DNA of 39,305 bases from Minisyncoccota bacterium (GTDB lineage: Bacteria > Patescibacteriota > Minisyncoccia > Phycocordibacterales > JAGLOS01), in assembly GCA_023137615.1 (NCBI GenBank), contig JAGLOS010000004.1, positions 1-39,305 of the forward strand. The letters run 5' to 3'. Both the position numbers and the translations under genes were made by a program. The stretch's first letter is position 1, and the number at the start of each line of letters is the position of its first letter. The notes under the pieces are model-generated. The model was not told the origin of the DNA. It was given only the letters and a program-made list of their open reading frames with translations, and made no database searches. Below are positions 1 through 9,105 of the stretch, piece after piece.

Positions 1-7
1 AGAGAGA

Positions 8-652
8 GTGTCAGAAAAAGGGTCGGAAGAAAAGAGACCGCGGGACATAGAAAAAGGCAGTCCTTTTTCTTCTAAAACACCGGTCAAAACAGAGGCGGCG
101 ATAATATCAAAAAAATCTGTTGATATGGACAAGAAAAAGGAAGCCATCCCTCAAAAAGAGATCAAAAAAGATGAGGTTTTGAAACAAGAACAAGAACAGA
201 AAGGAAGTGGGGATACGTTGAATGTTTCGGTTACCCAAGTTGTTCAAAATACCCGAAATCAAAAGGTAGTTGGATCTGTAGATACGTCTTCTAATTCATG
301 GAAAATACCTGATGGAGATAAAGAACGCCTCGCTCTTTTGTGGCCGGATAAATATGGTGATGACGAAAAGAAAGATTCTACGGTACACGAAAAAGACGAA
401 GTGAATGTTATCAAAAAAAGAGTCCCTGTTCCGGTGCCTTCTCCAAAAAAAGAGGACGAAAAAAGAGACGATATGGGCAAGAGAAAGGAGGTTAAAGACA
501 GAGTTGAAGTTCCGGTGTATGGAGCGGCTGCAGACTATATCAAAAACACAAGAAAATTAGGATTTTCCAATAGTGAGATGAGAGGAGAACTTCTTCGTGT
601 CGGGTGGAAAGAGACTGATGTCGATGCTGCCTTTAATGCGGTAGAGAAATAG
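8..652 (+). CDS. Hypothetical charged, low-complexity protein with a short helical C-terminal module (YIKNTRKLGFSNSEMRGELLRVGWKETDVDAAF); 5' end may lie outside the window
   Basis: Long ORF; GTG start at 8 but the frame stays open to the window edge; K/E-rich N-terminus, ordered C-terminus. Confidence 0.65.
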   Translation: MSEKGSEEKRPRDIEKGSPFSSKTPVKTEAAIISKKSVDMDKKKEAIPQKEIKKDEVLKQEQEQKGSGDTLNVSVTQVVQNTRNQKVVGSVDTSSNSWKIPDGDKERLALLWPDKYGDDEKKDSTVHEKDEVNVIKKRVPVPVPSPKKEDEKRDDMGKRKEVKDRVEVPVYGAAADYIKNTRKLGFSNSEMRGELLRVGWKETDVDAAFNAVEK

Positions 653-674
653 TATTAGCGATAATTGAAAATAC

Positions 675-1364
675 ATGAAATTACTTATTAAGATTTCAGG
701 AGAAGGTTTAAGTGAGGGGCAAGAAAAGTTTTCAGAGAAGATGCTTTCATCTGTTGCAGAGCAAGTAAAAACTTTGTTGGACCAAGGACATCAGATCGCG
801 CTTGTTGTCGGTGGAGGTAATTTGTTTCGTGGCAAAGAATTGTCAGGCAAACTATCCATTGACCGCGCGACCGCTGATTATATTGGAATGCTTGCGACAG
901 TACAAAATGCGTTGGTGCTTCGGGATTATTTTGAGAGCAAAGATATCAGTACGCGCGTATCGTCTGCGATCGGTATGCCGCAGGTATGTGAAGAATATAT
1001 TCCAAAAAGAACACTGCGCCATATGAGTAAAGGACGGGTGGTGATCTTTGCCGCGGGACTTGGGATGCCGTATTTTTCGACAGATTCGTGTGCTGTGCAA
1101 CGCTCTCTTGAGATCGGGGCGGAAATGCTTGTGATGGCAAAAAACGGTGTTGAGGGTATTTATTCCGCAGATCCAAAAAAGGATGAAAATGCAGAATTTA
1201 TAAAACACATAACCGCAAAAGAAGTGGTTGAAAGAAATCTAAAAGTAGCGGATCTCTCTGCTATGGGCTTAGCGAAAGAAAACGGTTTGACAATCAAGAT
1301 CGTTGCGAGCGACAAGATCGATCGTGCTCTTGACCCGGAGGTTGGTTCAACGATAGAGTCTTAA
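675..1364 (+). CDS. pyrH: UMP kinase
   Basis: MKLLIKISGEGL..., VVGGGNLFRG, DRATADYIGMLATVQNALVL, VEGIYSADPKKD motifs of the amino-acid kinase family UMP kinase. Confidence 0.93.
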   Translation: MKLLIKISGEGLSEGQEKFSEKMLSSVAEQVKTLLDQGHQIALVVGGGNLFRGKELSGKLSIDRATADYIGMLATVQNALVLRDYFESKDISTRVSSAIGMPQVCEEYIPKRTLRHMSKGRVVIFAAGLGMPYFSTDSCAVQRSLEIGAEMLVMAKNGVEGIYSADPKKDENAEFIKHITAKEVVERNLKVADLSAMGLAKENGLTIKIVASDKIDRALDPEVGSTIES

Positions 1365-1420
1365 AAACAAGAGCATGTTGCTGCACGAGTTGAATGTTGA
1401 ATTAATATTCAGCTACAGAA

Positions 1421-1444
1421 AAACCCGCCTATTTTGGCGGGTTT
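1421..1444 (-). terminator. Hairpin terminator between convergent genes
   Basis: aaacccgcc-tatttt-ggcgggttt perfect 9-bp stem; minus-strand reading is followed by a T-run (ggcgggtttttctg). Confidence 0.7.
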
Positions 1445-1455
1445 GAGCAGTTTAA

Positions 1456-1827
1456 TTATTCAAGATTTTCTTTTGTCCAGTATCCGTTTATGTCAGTAGT
1501 TCGTATTTTTTTACACTTTTTACACCTTTTGTACACAGTTGTAAAATGGACACCAGTCTCACCCTCTTTGTATGGGATTGTCTTAATGATGTCCCATTGG
1601 TGAAAAAATAAAAAACAAAAAGGTTTTGCTTCTATTTTTGCCACTACTGTAGTAAGTAGTAAAAAGAATGTAGCGACAAGTATAACAACGGTAAGAAATG
1701 GATGAATGTGAAATTTCTCTGTGTTCAAAAAAAAGACAAATTCACAAACAGCAGGAATAACTCTATATAAGACAGCATAGACAAAAACAAAAGAGATAAA
1801 AGATACTATAATATTTTTTCCTTTCAT
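1456..1827 (-). CDS. Hypothetical membrane protein with two predicted TM segments and a CxxC-containing C-terminal region (YKRCKKCKKIRTTDINGYW)
   Basis: 123-aa ORF, hydrophobic segments, C-terminal CKKC, terminator directly downstream. Confidence 0.6.
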   Translation of the reverse strand: MKGKNIIVSFISFVFVYAVLYRVIPAVCEFVFFLNTEKFHIHPFLTVVILVATFFLLLTTVVAKIEAKPFCFLFFHQWDIIKTIPYKEGETGVHFTTVYKRCKKCKKIRTTDINGYWTKENLE

Positions 1828-2013
1828 AATATTTATTTTTTAAGGACCTATTAATACACAAATTTATAGCATTTTTTGTCTATAATGTCAACCCCTCATA
1901 GTACTTTCAATCTTCAAGTGCAACACCCGTAAGTTCTCAGCTTTTTGAAATATGTTGGTCGCAAAAAATCTTTTCTTGAAAAAACACCGTAAACAAAGTA
2001 CTATGTACTTTAT

Positions 2014-3192
2014 ATGACCAAGGTAAATATTGATACAAAAAAGATCGAAGAGATGCTTACACGCAATGTAATGTTTCTCAAACCTCAAGATCAGCTCAAG
2101 GAGCAGTTGGAGGGTGGGAAGGTATTGCGTATAAAGTTTGGCGTTGATCCGACAGGAAATCGTATTCATGTAGGGCGTGCCGCCACTATTATGAAGCTGC
2201 GAGATTTTCAGGATATGGGACATCAGATAGTACTTATCATCGGTGATTTTACCGCACTTGTGGGTGATGCTTCAGACAAGATAAAAGAGCGCCCAATGCT
2301 CAAAAAAGAAGAGATCAAAGAGAATTTGAAGAATTATTTACAGGAGATCGGACGAGTAATAGACATAGACAAGTGTGAGATCAGATATAATTCGGAATGG
2401 TTGGGAAAACTTGATTTTAATGAGATCGCAGAGATCGCAAATAATTTCTCAGTGGCGGAGATGCTTGATCGTGAGAATTTCAGTAAACGATATAAAGATG
2501 GGGTACGTATAAGTTTGCGTGAATTCTTATACCCGCTTATGCAGGGGTATGATTCTGTTATGGTTGACGCGGATGTAGAGCTTGGCGGCAATGATCAGCT
2601 TTTTAATATGCTTGCGGGGCGCACAGTCCAAAAAGCATTCAAAAAATCACAGCAAAGTGTGATCGGCACCAAACTTTTAAATGCCGCCGATGGTACAAAG
2701 ATGTCCACCTCGATCGGTAATTGCATCTTTGTAGATGAGTTGGCAAATGAAATGTTTGGTAAGATCATGTCCGGTAAAGACGAAGAAATGGAGACGTATT
2801 TTGAGGCGCTTACACGAGTGGATATGGATGAGGCACGGAAAATGATTGCGGATGATCCGCGTAATGCAAAAGCATGGCTTGCAAAAGAGATCGTGGCATT
2901 CTTTCACGACGAAAAAGCGGCGGAAAAAGCAGAGGAAGAATTTAATACGATATTTAGAGATAAAGGCAAACCCGAAGAGATATCGAAAGTAGAAGCGAAA
3001 GAGGGTATTGAACTTCTTGATTTTATGGTTGAGGCGCATTTGATTGTAAGTAAAACAGAGGGGCGACACCTCTTAGAGCAAAACGGTGTGAAAGTAAATG
3101 AGGAAGTGGTTACGGCGCAAGACAAAGTACTTATGGATAATGACGAGATCCGTGTCGGCAAGCGACGTTGGGCGATCGTCAAACTAACATAG
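2014..3192 (+). CDS. tyrS: Tyrosyl-tRNA synthetase
   Basis: KFGVDPTGNRIHVGRAATI (HIGH-like), GGNDQLFNMLAGR, KMSTS motif, C-terminal S4-like domain. Confidence 0.94.
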   Translation: MTKVNIDTKKIEEMLTRNVMFLKPQDQLKEQLEGGKVLRIKFGVDPTGNRIHVGRAATIMKLRDFQDMGHQIVLIIGDFTALVGDASDKIKERPMLKKEEIKENLKNYLQEIGRVIDIDKCEIRYNSEWLGKLDFNEIAEIANNFSVAEMLDRENFSKRYKDGVRISLREFLYPLMQGYDSVMVDADVELGGNDQLFNMLAGRTVQKAFKKSQQSVIGTKLLNAADGTKMSTSIGNCIFVDELANEMFGKIMSGKDEEMETYFEALTRVDMDEARKMIADDPRNAKAWLAKEIVAFFHDEKAAEKAEEEFNTIFRDKGKPEEISKVEAKEGIELLDFMVEAHLIVSKTEGRHLLEQNGVKVNEEVVTAQDKVLMDNDEIRVGKRRWAIVKLT

Positions 3193-3200
3193 TAAAATTT

Positions 3201-5066
3201 ATGACATTAAACGAGATCAGAGAACGATACCTGAAATTTTTTAAAGATAAAGAACACGCGATCATTCCATCCGCGCCTTTAGTGCCGGAGAATGATCCGT
3301 CCACTCTTTTTACGGGTTCGGGGATGCAGCCGCTTATCACATATCTTTTGGGCGAGAAACATCCGGAAGGAACGCGACTTGTTGATTCACAAAAATGTTT
3401 TCGCGCCGAAGATATCGAAGACGTGGGGGACAATCGCCATACGACTTTTTTTGAAATGCTGGGCAATTGGTCTTTGGGTGACTATTTCAAAAAAGAGCAG
3501 ATTCCGTGGATCTTTGAATTTTTAACAAAAGAGGTCGGGCTTGATCCGAAGCGGCTTTATGTCACGGTGTTTTCCGGCGACGAAGAAAATAATATTCCAA
3601 GAGACGATGAATCTGTCGCAATATGGAAAGAATTGTTTGAAAAAGAGGGAATTGATGCAAAGGTAGTTAAGCTTCTTACGGAAAAAGAGGGAGGAGAGCT
3701 TGGAATGCAGGGTGGGCGAATTTTTTATTATGATGCCGGAAAGAATTGGTGGAGTCGCTCCGGTGTGCCGGGCAACATGCCTGCGGGAGAGCCGGGAGGT
3801 CCAGACTCGGAAATATTTTATGACTATGATGAAGACAAGCACGATACTGCCTTTGGGGAACATTGTCATCCTAACTGTGATTGCGGACGTTTTGTGGAGC
3901 TGGGTAACAGCGTGTTCATGGAATACAAAAAAAATGAAGACGGTACTTTCTCAAAAATGGAACAGCAAAATGTTGATTTTGGCGGAGGACTCGAAAGAAT
4001 TGCTGCGGCATCTATTGATGAACAAGATGTGTTTAAGGTTGATGCATTAAAAGTGATCACAGATAGAATAGAAGAATTGTCCGGCACTTCTTATGACGAT
4101 CCGGAGCTTACTGTGTCGTATCGTGTTGTGGCAGATCATTTGCGCGGAGCGGTGTTTATGATAGGCGATGGTGTTGTTCCGTCCAATACCGAAGCAGGAT
4201 ACTTTACGCGGCGGCTTATACGCCGCGCCGTGCGACATATGGATCTTATAGGCATGAAAGAAAACACTCTTTTTACTATTGTGTCGATCATTGTTGAAAA
4301 GTACAAAGAGCAATATCCGAATCTTACTGAAAAATTGTCCGTGATCGAAGGTGAGATTAAGGATGAAGAAAAGAAATTCAGGAAGACTCTTGAAAAAGGA
4401 TTAAGAGAGTTTGAGAAGTTAAGTGCGAAAGATATTTCAGGACATGACGCGTTCATACTTTTCTCAACTTACGGTTTTCCGTTGGAGCTTACGTTGGAAT
4501 TGGCTGGGGAGAAAGGAGTTAAGGTTGACAAGGGAACGTTTAATGAAGAAATGAAAAAACACCAAAAGCTTTCACGTACCGCAAGTGTGGGCAAATTCAA
4601 AGGCGGTCTTGCTGATTCTTCCGGGGAGACTACAAAACTTCATACCGCGGCGCACTTGCTTTTAGAATCGTTGCGCAGAGTTCTCGGCGACGATGTTTAC
4701 CAAAAGGGAAGTAACATAAACGCGGAGAGATTGCGATTTGATTTTTCACATCCGGGAAAATTGACTGATGAAGAAAAACAGAAAACTGAGGATATGGTGA
4801 ACGAGCAAATTCAAAAAAAACTTTCTGTAAATTGTGAGGAGATGAGTTTGGACGAAGCAAAAAAGATTGGTGCGATGGGCGTCTTTGAAAATAAATATGG
4901 CGAAAAAGTAAAAGTTTATTCTATCGGCGCAGGTGATGATATATATAGTAAAGAGATCTGTGGCGGACCGCATGTGGGAAATACAAGTGAACTCGGACAT
5001 TTTCGGATAAAAAAACAAAAAGCATCATCCGCCGGAGTGCGACGGATCAAAGCGGTCTTGGAATAA
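3201..5066 (+). CDS. alaS: Alanyl-tRNA synthetase, shortened at the C-terminus
   Basis: MTLNEIRERYLKFFKDKEHAIIPSAPLVPENDPSTLFTGSGMQPL..., HTAAHLL and CGGPH editing-site motifs; ATG at 3201 preferred over 3168 because the latter overlaps tyrS. Confidence 0.95.
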   Translation: MTLNEIRERYLKFFKDKEHAIIPSAPLVPENDPSTLFTGSGMQPLITYLLGEKHPEGTRLVDSQKCFRAEDIEDVGDNRHTTFFEMLGNWSLGDYFKKEQIPWIFEFLTKEVGLDPKRLYVTVFSGDEENNIPRDDESVAIWKELFEKEGIDAKVVKLLTEKEGGELGMQGGRIFYYDAGKNWWSRSGVPGNMPAGEPGGPDSEIFYDYDEDKHDTAFGEHCHPNCDCGRFVELGNSVFMEYKKNEDGTFSKMEQQNVDFGGGLERIAAASIDEQDVFKVDALKVITDRIEELSGTSYDDPELTVSYRVVADHLRGAVFMIGDGVVPSNTEAGYFTRRLIRRAVRHMDLIGMKENTLFTIVSIIVEKYKEQYPNLTEKLSVIEGEIKDEEKKFRKTLEKGLREFEKLSAKDISGHDAFILFSTYGFPLELTLELAGEKGVKVDKGTFNEEMKKHQKLSRTASVGKFKGGLADSSGETTKLHTAAHLLLESLRRVLGDDVYQKGSNINAERLRFDFSHPGKLTDEEKQKTEDMVNEQIQKKLSVNCEEMSLDEAKKIGAMGVFENKYGEKVKVYSIGAGDDIYSKEICGGPHVGNTSELGHFRIKKQKASSAGVRRIKAVLE

Positions 5067-5283
5067 ACAAAGGGGTCAGACACCTTTGTTTTATTTAATT
5101 TGTGGTGTGGTATTATTTTGTCTGTCTGTCTTTTTATCAATATATTAAATAAAAAGACCGAATACTTTTTTGTCTACCCAATGAAATATTTAACTGCTTA
5201 CGTCTATATGATTTATTCTCAGTCGGGATGTTAAATAAATTATACCATACTTTTTAAAAAACAAAGGTGTCTGACCCCTTTTT
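5065..5283. repeat. ~217-bp element bounded by ~25-bp terminal inverted repeats (MITE/REP-like)
   Basis: aaacaaaggggtcagacacctttgtttt at 5065-5092 and its near-perfect reverse complement aaaacaaaggtgtctgaccccttt at ~5258-5281; internal hairpin gtctttttat (5128-5137) / ataaaaagac (5149-5158). Confidence 0.75.
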
Positions 5284-5317
5284 CCAATACGGTTCTTTGT
5301 AATTAAATATAAAAATT

Positions 5318-5525
5318 ATGGAAATACTTTCTTTTATTCCTGTCTTTTTTTATTATTGTTTATTGTATGTGTGGCGGCAGCGTTGAACAGTTTGTGGCAC
5401 CCATTTCTATTGTCAAAGTAGAAGGAGCTCGGAATCTCCAAATTTGCCAAGAAGGAGAATGTATTAATGTACCTAAAGGTACTCATATTCCCCAAAAACC
5501 GCAACTACAACAGTTTCTCTCCTAA
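5318..5525 (+). pseudogene. Small lipoprotein-like gene apparently frameshifted at a T7 run
   Basis: ATG at 5318 reads MEILSFIPVFF; removing one T from the T7 run at 5345-5351 gives MEILSFIPVFFIIVYCMCGGSVEQFVAPISIVKVEGARNLQICQEGECINVPKGTHIPQKPQLQQFLS*, with stop at 5523-5525. Confidence 0.45.
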
Positions 5526-5612
5526 CATCCGAGAGTTGCCCTACAGGAGAAATAACAAAAGGTGGTTTTGTTGAACTAGCGTATTAATATAACAGTTTAA
5601 CAAAAGTAAGAG

Positions 5613-5641
5613 CACTCTATCGAAAGATGGGGTGTTTTTTT
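5613..5641 (+). terminator. Rho-independent terminator
   Basis: cactctatc-GAAA-gatggggtg stem (9 bp including two G-U pairs) with GAAA tetraloop followed by a run of T. Confidence 0.75.
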
Positions 5642-5717
5642 GATATAGAACTATCCACACCCATTGTGTCTTACGATACGGCGGGTTTTTGGTTATGTGC
5701 TACAATTATATATATTT

Positions 5718-6905
5718 ATGGGACTTTTTTCTTCAAGCAAAAAAGATGAAGTTGTGGTGATACTTGATATTGGCTCCGGTAGTGTCGGTGCCGCACTTGT
5801 TTCTCTCGGTGAAGGACATAAGCCAAAGGTAGTGTATTCAGTTCGTGAAGATATATTATTTCAAGATGAGTTCAAATTTGATAGGTTCTTATCTTCAATG
5901 CTGAAAACAACAGAGAGTGTACTTGGAAAACTCCAAAAGAAATCTTCCGTAAAAGTTAAAAATATGTACTGTGTACTGTCAGCGCCATGGTACGTCTCAC
6001 GCGCTAAAATAGTTGGGATAAAGAGTGCAAAGCCGGTTGTTTTTACAAAAAAGAAAATTGACGATCTTATAAAAAAAGAAATTGATGGCATAAAAAAAGA
6101 TTTTGATACACGCTATAAGGATTTGACAAAATTCGGCGCGGAAATCATTGAAGTGGAGAATATTTTTATGAAACTCAATGGGTATGCGACAAATGATCCT
6201 TTCGGAAAATCCGCGGAGAGTTTTGAGGCGCATTTATATATAAGTATGAGTTCTCAGCAGGTAATAAAAGCGATCAAGGAAAAAGTTAATAAAACATTTG
6301 CTGTACGCAACCTGATGTTTCATTCTTTCTCATTATCTGCGTTCAGTACATTGAGAGATATGTATTCTAATTTAAATGACTTCACATTTATGGATATAAG
6401 CGGTGAAATGACTGAGATGTCTGTCGTGCGACAGGGAGCACTTATCGAAACGGTATCTTTCTCACTTGGGAAAAATTTTATTCTTCGTGCGATAGCGAGT
6501 CATCTAGGGACAGTGTCTGATGATGCGTTGTCTTCTTTTGCTCTTCATATGGACGAAAAGATGTCTGGAGAATCAAAGAAAAAAATGGTTAGTACGCTCG
6601 AATTTGTGCAAAAAGAATGGCTTGATGCTTTTAGAAAAAATCTTATATCGTTGTCTGCACGCACGGTGCTTCCCGGAAAGATCTTCATTATTACCGATAC
6701 ACCATTTGGACAATGGTTTTCTGGTGTTTTAAAAGAGGGAAACTATAGCAAAGTTTCTTTAATGGGAGATACTTTTGATGCGGAGGTGATAAATCCCAAG
6801 GTTCTTGCGAAATTTGTCCAGTTTGATCTTAATGTTACACGAGACTCTTTTATAATAATAGAGAGTCTTTTTGTTCATCGTCTCCTGAATTTTTCTGGAG
6901 GATAA
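5718..6905 (+). CDS. Actin-like ATPase (FtsA/PilM-like)
   Basis: VVVILDIGSGSVGAALVSLG phosphate-1-like motif, FTFMDISGEMTEMSVVRQG phosphate-2-like motif; ATG at 5718 preferred (MGLFSSSKK). Confidence 0.7.
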   Translation: MGLFSSSKKDEVVVILDIGSGSVGAALVSLGEGHKPKVVYSVREDILFQDEFKFDRFLSSMLKTTESVLGKLQKKSSVKVKNMYCVLSAPWYVSRAKIVGIKSAKPVVFTKKKIDDLIKKEIDGIKKDFDTRYKDLTKFGAEIIEVENIFMKLNGYATNDPFGKSAESFEAHLYISMSSQQVIKAIKEKVNKTFAVRNLMFHSFSLSAFSTLRDMYSNLNDFTFMDISGEMTEMSVVRQGALIETVSFSLGKNFILRAIASHLGTVSDDALSSFALHMDEKMSGESKKKMVSTLEFVQKEWLDAFRKNLISLSARTVLPGKIFIITDTPFGQWFSGVLKEGNYSKVSLMGDTFDAEVINPKVLAKFVQFDLNVTRDSFIIIESLFVHRLLNFSGG

Positions 6906-7001
6906 GAGCAAGTTGCAAAAAAAGTCTTCAAATTGTCGATTTTTTGATATAATAACTTATGAGTGTAAATATATAATTACTGTTAATATTTTAGTAGGCA
7001 T

Positions 7002-8414
7002 ATGCAAAAAAAAGTTTTACAAGACATACAAGCGCCTCATACGGAGGAGGCGGAAGAAATGAGCGAAGAGGGTACTCGCCCAAAAAGAAAATGGGATTAT
7101 GGTAGTGGAGATATTGGTATTATGAGTAAGAATAAAAAAGCCAGTGAAGAGAATGAGGTTGCAGATAGCGACTCTTATGATAACGATGAAGAGGAAGAAG
7201 AGTCATACTCATCTTCGCCACAGTATTATGGTGTTGGAGGGCGCAAGGGTGGTGGCGGAGGTCTTTTAGGATTTTCGCGTATGTGGTGGGCTGTTATCAT
7301 CGGAGTGACTGCTCTTATTTTGTTTGTTTTGGTCTGGTCAATGTTTGCGACCGCCAATGTGCGAGTTGTGTTATCGCAGCAAACAACAACGCTTAATGAC
7401 AGTTTTAACGCGGTGCGTAGCGTTGGCGAAGACGATGGAGTTGTATATCAGATCGTAAAACTTCAGGAGACGATGACACAAGACGTTGCATCAACTGGTG
7501 AAGAAGATGTTGAAAGAAAGGCGTCCGGACAGATCATTGTATACAGTGAGCATGGCGACATATTGAGGCTTATCGTGAATACCCGCTTCCAATCACCTGA
7601 CGGCAAGATATATCGTGTTAATAAGGCAATCGTTGTTCCCGGTGCAAAGAAAGACACCGAAGGCAACCTTGTACCGGGAAGTCTTGAGGTGACGGTGTAT
7701 GCGGATGAACCCGGCGAAGAGTACAATAATGGCGGTATTGTCGACTTCACCGTGCCGGGACTTCTTGGACAAGAACTATATGACAAAGTATATGCTCGAT
7801 CAAAAACAGAGATAATAGGTGGTTTTGATGGTGTACTGAAGTATGCATCGGAAGAAGATATAGAGAACGCCTCGAGAGAGTTGCGCCAGAAAGTTCGAGA
7901 GAAATTATTGGCGAACATAGGAGGTACTATTGGTGATGATCGAATATTATATGATGATACGATATTTATTGATTTCACTACGGATGTGCCGACAGATGTT
8001 TCTGGAAATGGTATGTTGGCGGTAAAAGAGACAGGTCTTCTACGCGCTTTTGTGTTTGATCGTAAAGAATTGAGTAGCGCTATTGCGAAAAAGAGTCTTA
8101 GCTCGTTCGACGGAAGTGTTGTTGTGGTCAAAAATTTGAATGAGATGACGTTTGTTTTTGAAGAAAAGGACGAATTTGACACCAATATATCAGACGCATT
8201 TACTTTCATGCTTTCCGGTGACCCTCATGTGGTCTGGGAGATAGATACAGCCCTATTGAAGAATGATCTTGCGGGTCTATCAGAAGATGAGATATCAAAC
8301 GTAATTAAGAATCACTCAAGTATCCGTAAGATCACTAAAAGTATTAAGCCGTTTTGGAAAAGTTCGTTTCCGGATAATCCGGACGCAATCACCATAGAAG
8401 AGGTGCTTGAATAG
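7002..8414 (+). CDS. Single-pass membrane protein with acidic cytoplasmic N-terminus and baseplate-J-like extracytoplasmic domain
   Basis: One TM (MWWAVIIGVTALILFVLVWSMF) followed by a beta-rich region: RFQSPDGKIYRVNKAIVVPGAKKDTEGNLVPGSLEVTVYADEPGEEYNNGGIVDFTVPGL. Confidence 0.65.
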   Translation: MQKKVLQDIQAPHTEEAEEMSEEGTRPKRKWDYGSGDIGIMSKNKKASEENEVADSDSYDNDEEEEESYSSSPQYYGVGGRKGGGGGLLGFSRMWWAVIIGVTALILFVLVWSMFATANVRVVLSQQTTTLNDSFNAVRSVGEDDGVVYQIVKLQETMTQDVASTGEEDVERKASGQIIVYSEHGDILRLIVNTRFQSPDGKIYRVNKAIVVPGAKKDTEGNLVPGSLEVTVYADEPGEEYNNGGIVDFTVPGLLGQELYDKVYARSKTEIIGGFDGVLKYASEEDIENASRELRQKVREKLLANIGGTIGDDRILYDDTIFIDFTTDVPTDVSGNGMLAVKETGLLRAFVFDRKELSSAIAKKSLSSFDGSVVVVKNLNEMTFVFEEKDEFDTNISDAFTFMLSGDPHVVWEIDTALLKNDLAGLSEDEISNVIKNHSSIRKITKSIKPFWKSSFPDNPDAITIEEVLE

Positions 8415-8474
8415 GTGGCGATAGAGGATTACTCTTTTGGGTTGTTGTGGGGTCAACTTTCACACCTCACACCT

Positions 8475-8558
8475 TTTTATTAGCTCCTCGGCTCGGGAAT
8501 GTAAAAGTTACGCTTCGCTCCACTTTTACATTCCGCTCGCTCTACTTCGCTAATAAAA
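8475..8558. repeat. Long imperfect stem-loop upstream of infA
   Basis: ggaatgtaaaagt (8496-8508) / acttttacattcc (8522-8534) perfect 13-bp stem, nested in ttttattagc (8475-8484) / gctaataaaa (8549-8558) 10-bp stem. Confidence 0.85.
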
Positions 8559-8668
8559 GATCCAATGAGTGGACAGAACCTGTAAGGTTTGCTCTGGGGT
8601 TTAATGCCTGTTATAAAGGTTGTGGGGGTTGACTTTATTAAGTAATTTGCTACTATACGCATTACGCA

Positions 8669-8890
8669 ATGCAGAACAATAATGTAAAAGATGAACTCGA
8701 AATAGGTACTGTCATAGAGGCCTTACCTAACGCAATGTTTCGAGTTGAATTTGAAGGAGAAGAAGGATCTAAGATAGCATATCTTGCAGGAAAGATGCGA
8801 CGGTTTCGGATAAAGGTTCTCGTAGGCGACAAAGTTTCTGTTCGTCTTGATCCTTATGGCGGAAAAGGGCGGATCGAACGTAGATTATAA
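8669..8890 (+). CDS. infA: Translation initiation factor IF-1
   Basis: [21 protein letters not shown]...[35 protein letters not shown]. Confidence 0.94.
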   Translation: MQNNNVKDELEIGTVIEALPNAMFRVEFEGEEGSKIAYLAGKMRRFRIKVLVGDKVSVRLDPYGGKGRIERRL

Positions 8891-8988
8891 TGAGGAAATA
8901 GATTTCGATCTGTAACACAAAGAATGTTGCATTAAATGTTGTTATCGGTTATTATATTTTTTGCTCCATAAAAGAAATAATATATTTC

Positions 8989-9105
8989 ATGAAAGTTAAA
9001 GCATCAGTCAAAAAGATCTGTCCAAAGTGTAAAACGGTCCGAAGAAAGGGTCGTTTGTATGTTATTTGTCCGGGAAATGCCCGCCATAAACAGCGACAAG
9101 GATAG
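8989..9105 (+). CDS. rpmJ: 50S ribosomal protein L36 (absent from the supplied ORF track)
   Basis: Translated by hand: [38 protein letters not shown], 38 aa with the C-x2-C...C...H zinc pattern; lies between infA and rpsM. Confidence 0.95.
   Translation: MKVKASVKKICPKCKTVRRKGRLYVICPGNARHKQRQG

Noticed and set aside
7463-8209. 248-aa minus-strand ORF
   Set aside because: Lies entirely antisense to the 7002-8414 gene; Ser-rich composition typical of a shadow frame, no recognisable motif.
8447-8632. 61-aa plus-strand ORF and its antisense partner 8480-8662
   Set aside because: Both are translations of the large stem-loop upstream of infA; better explained as a palindromic non-coding element.
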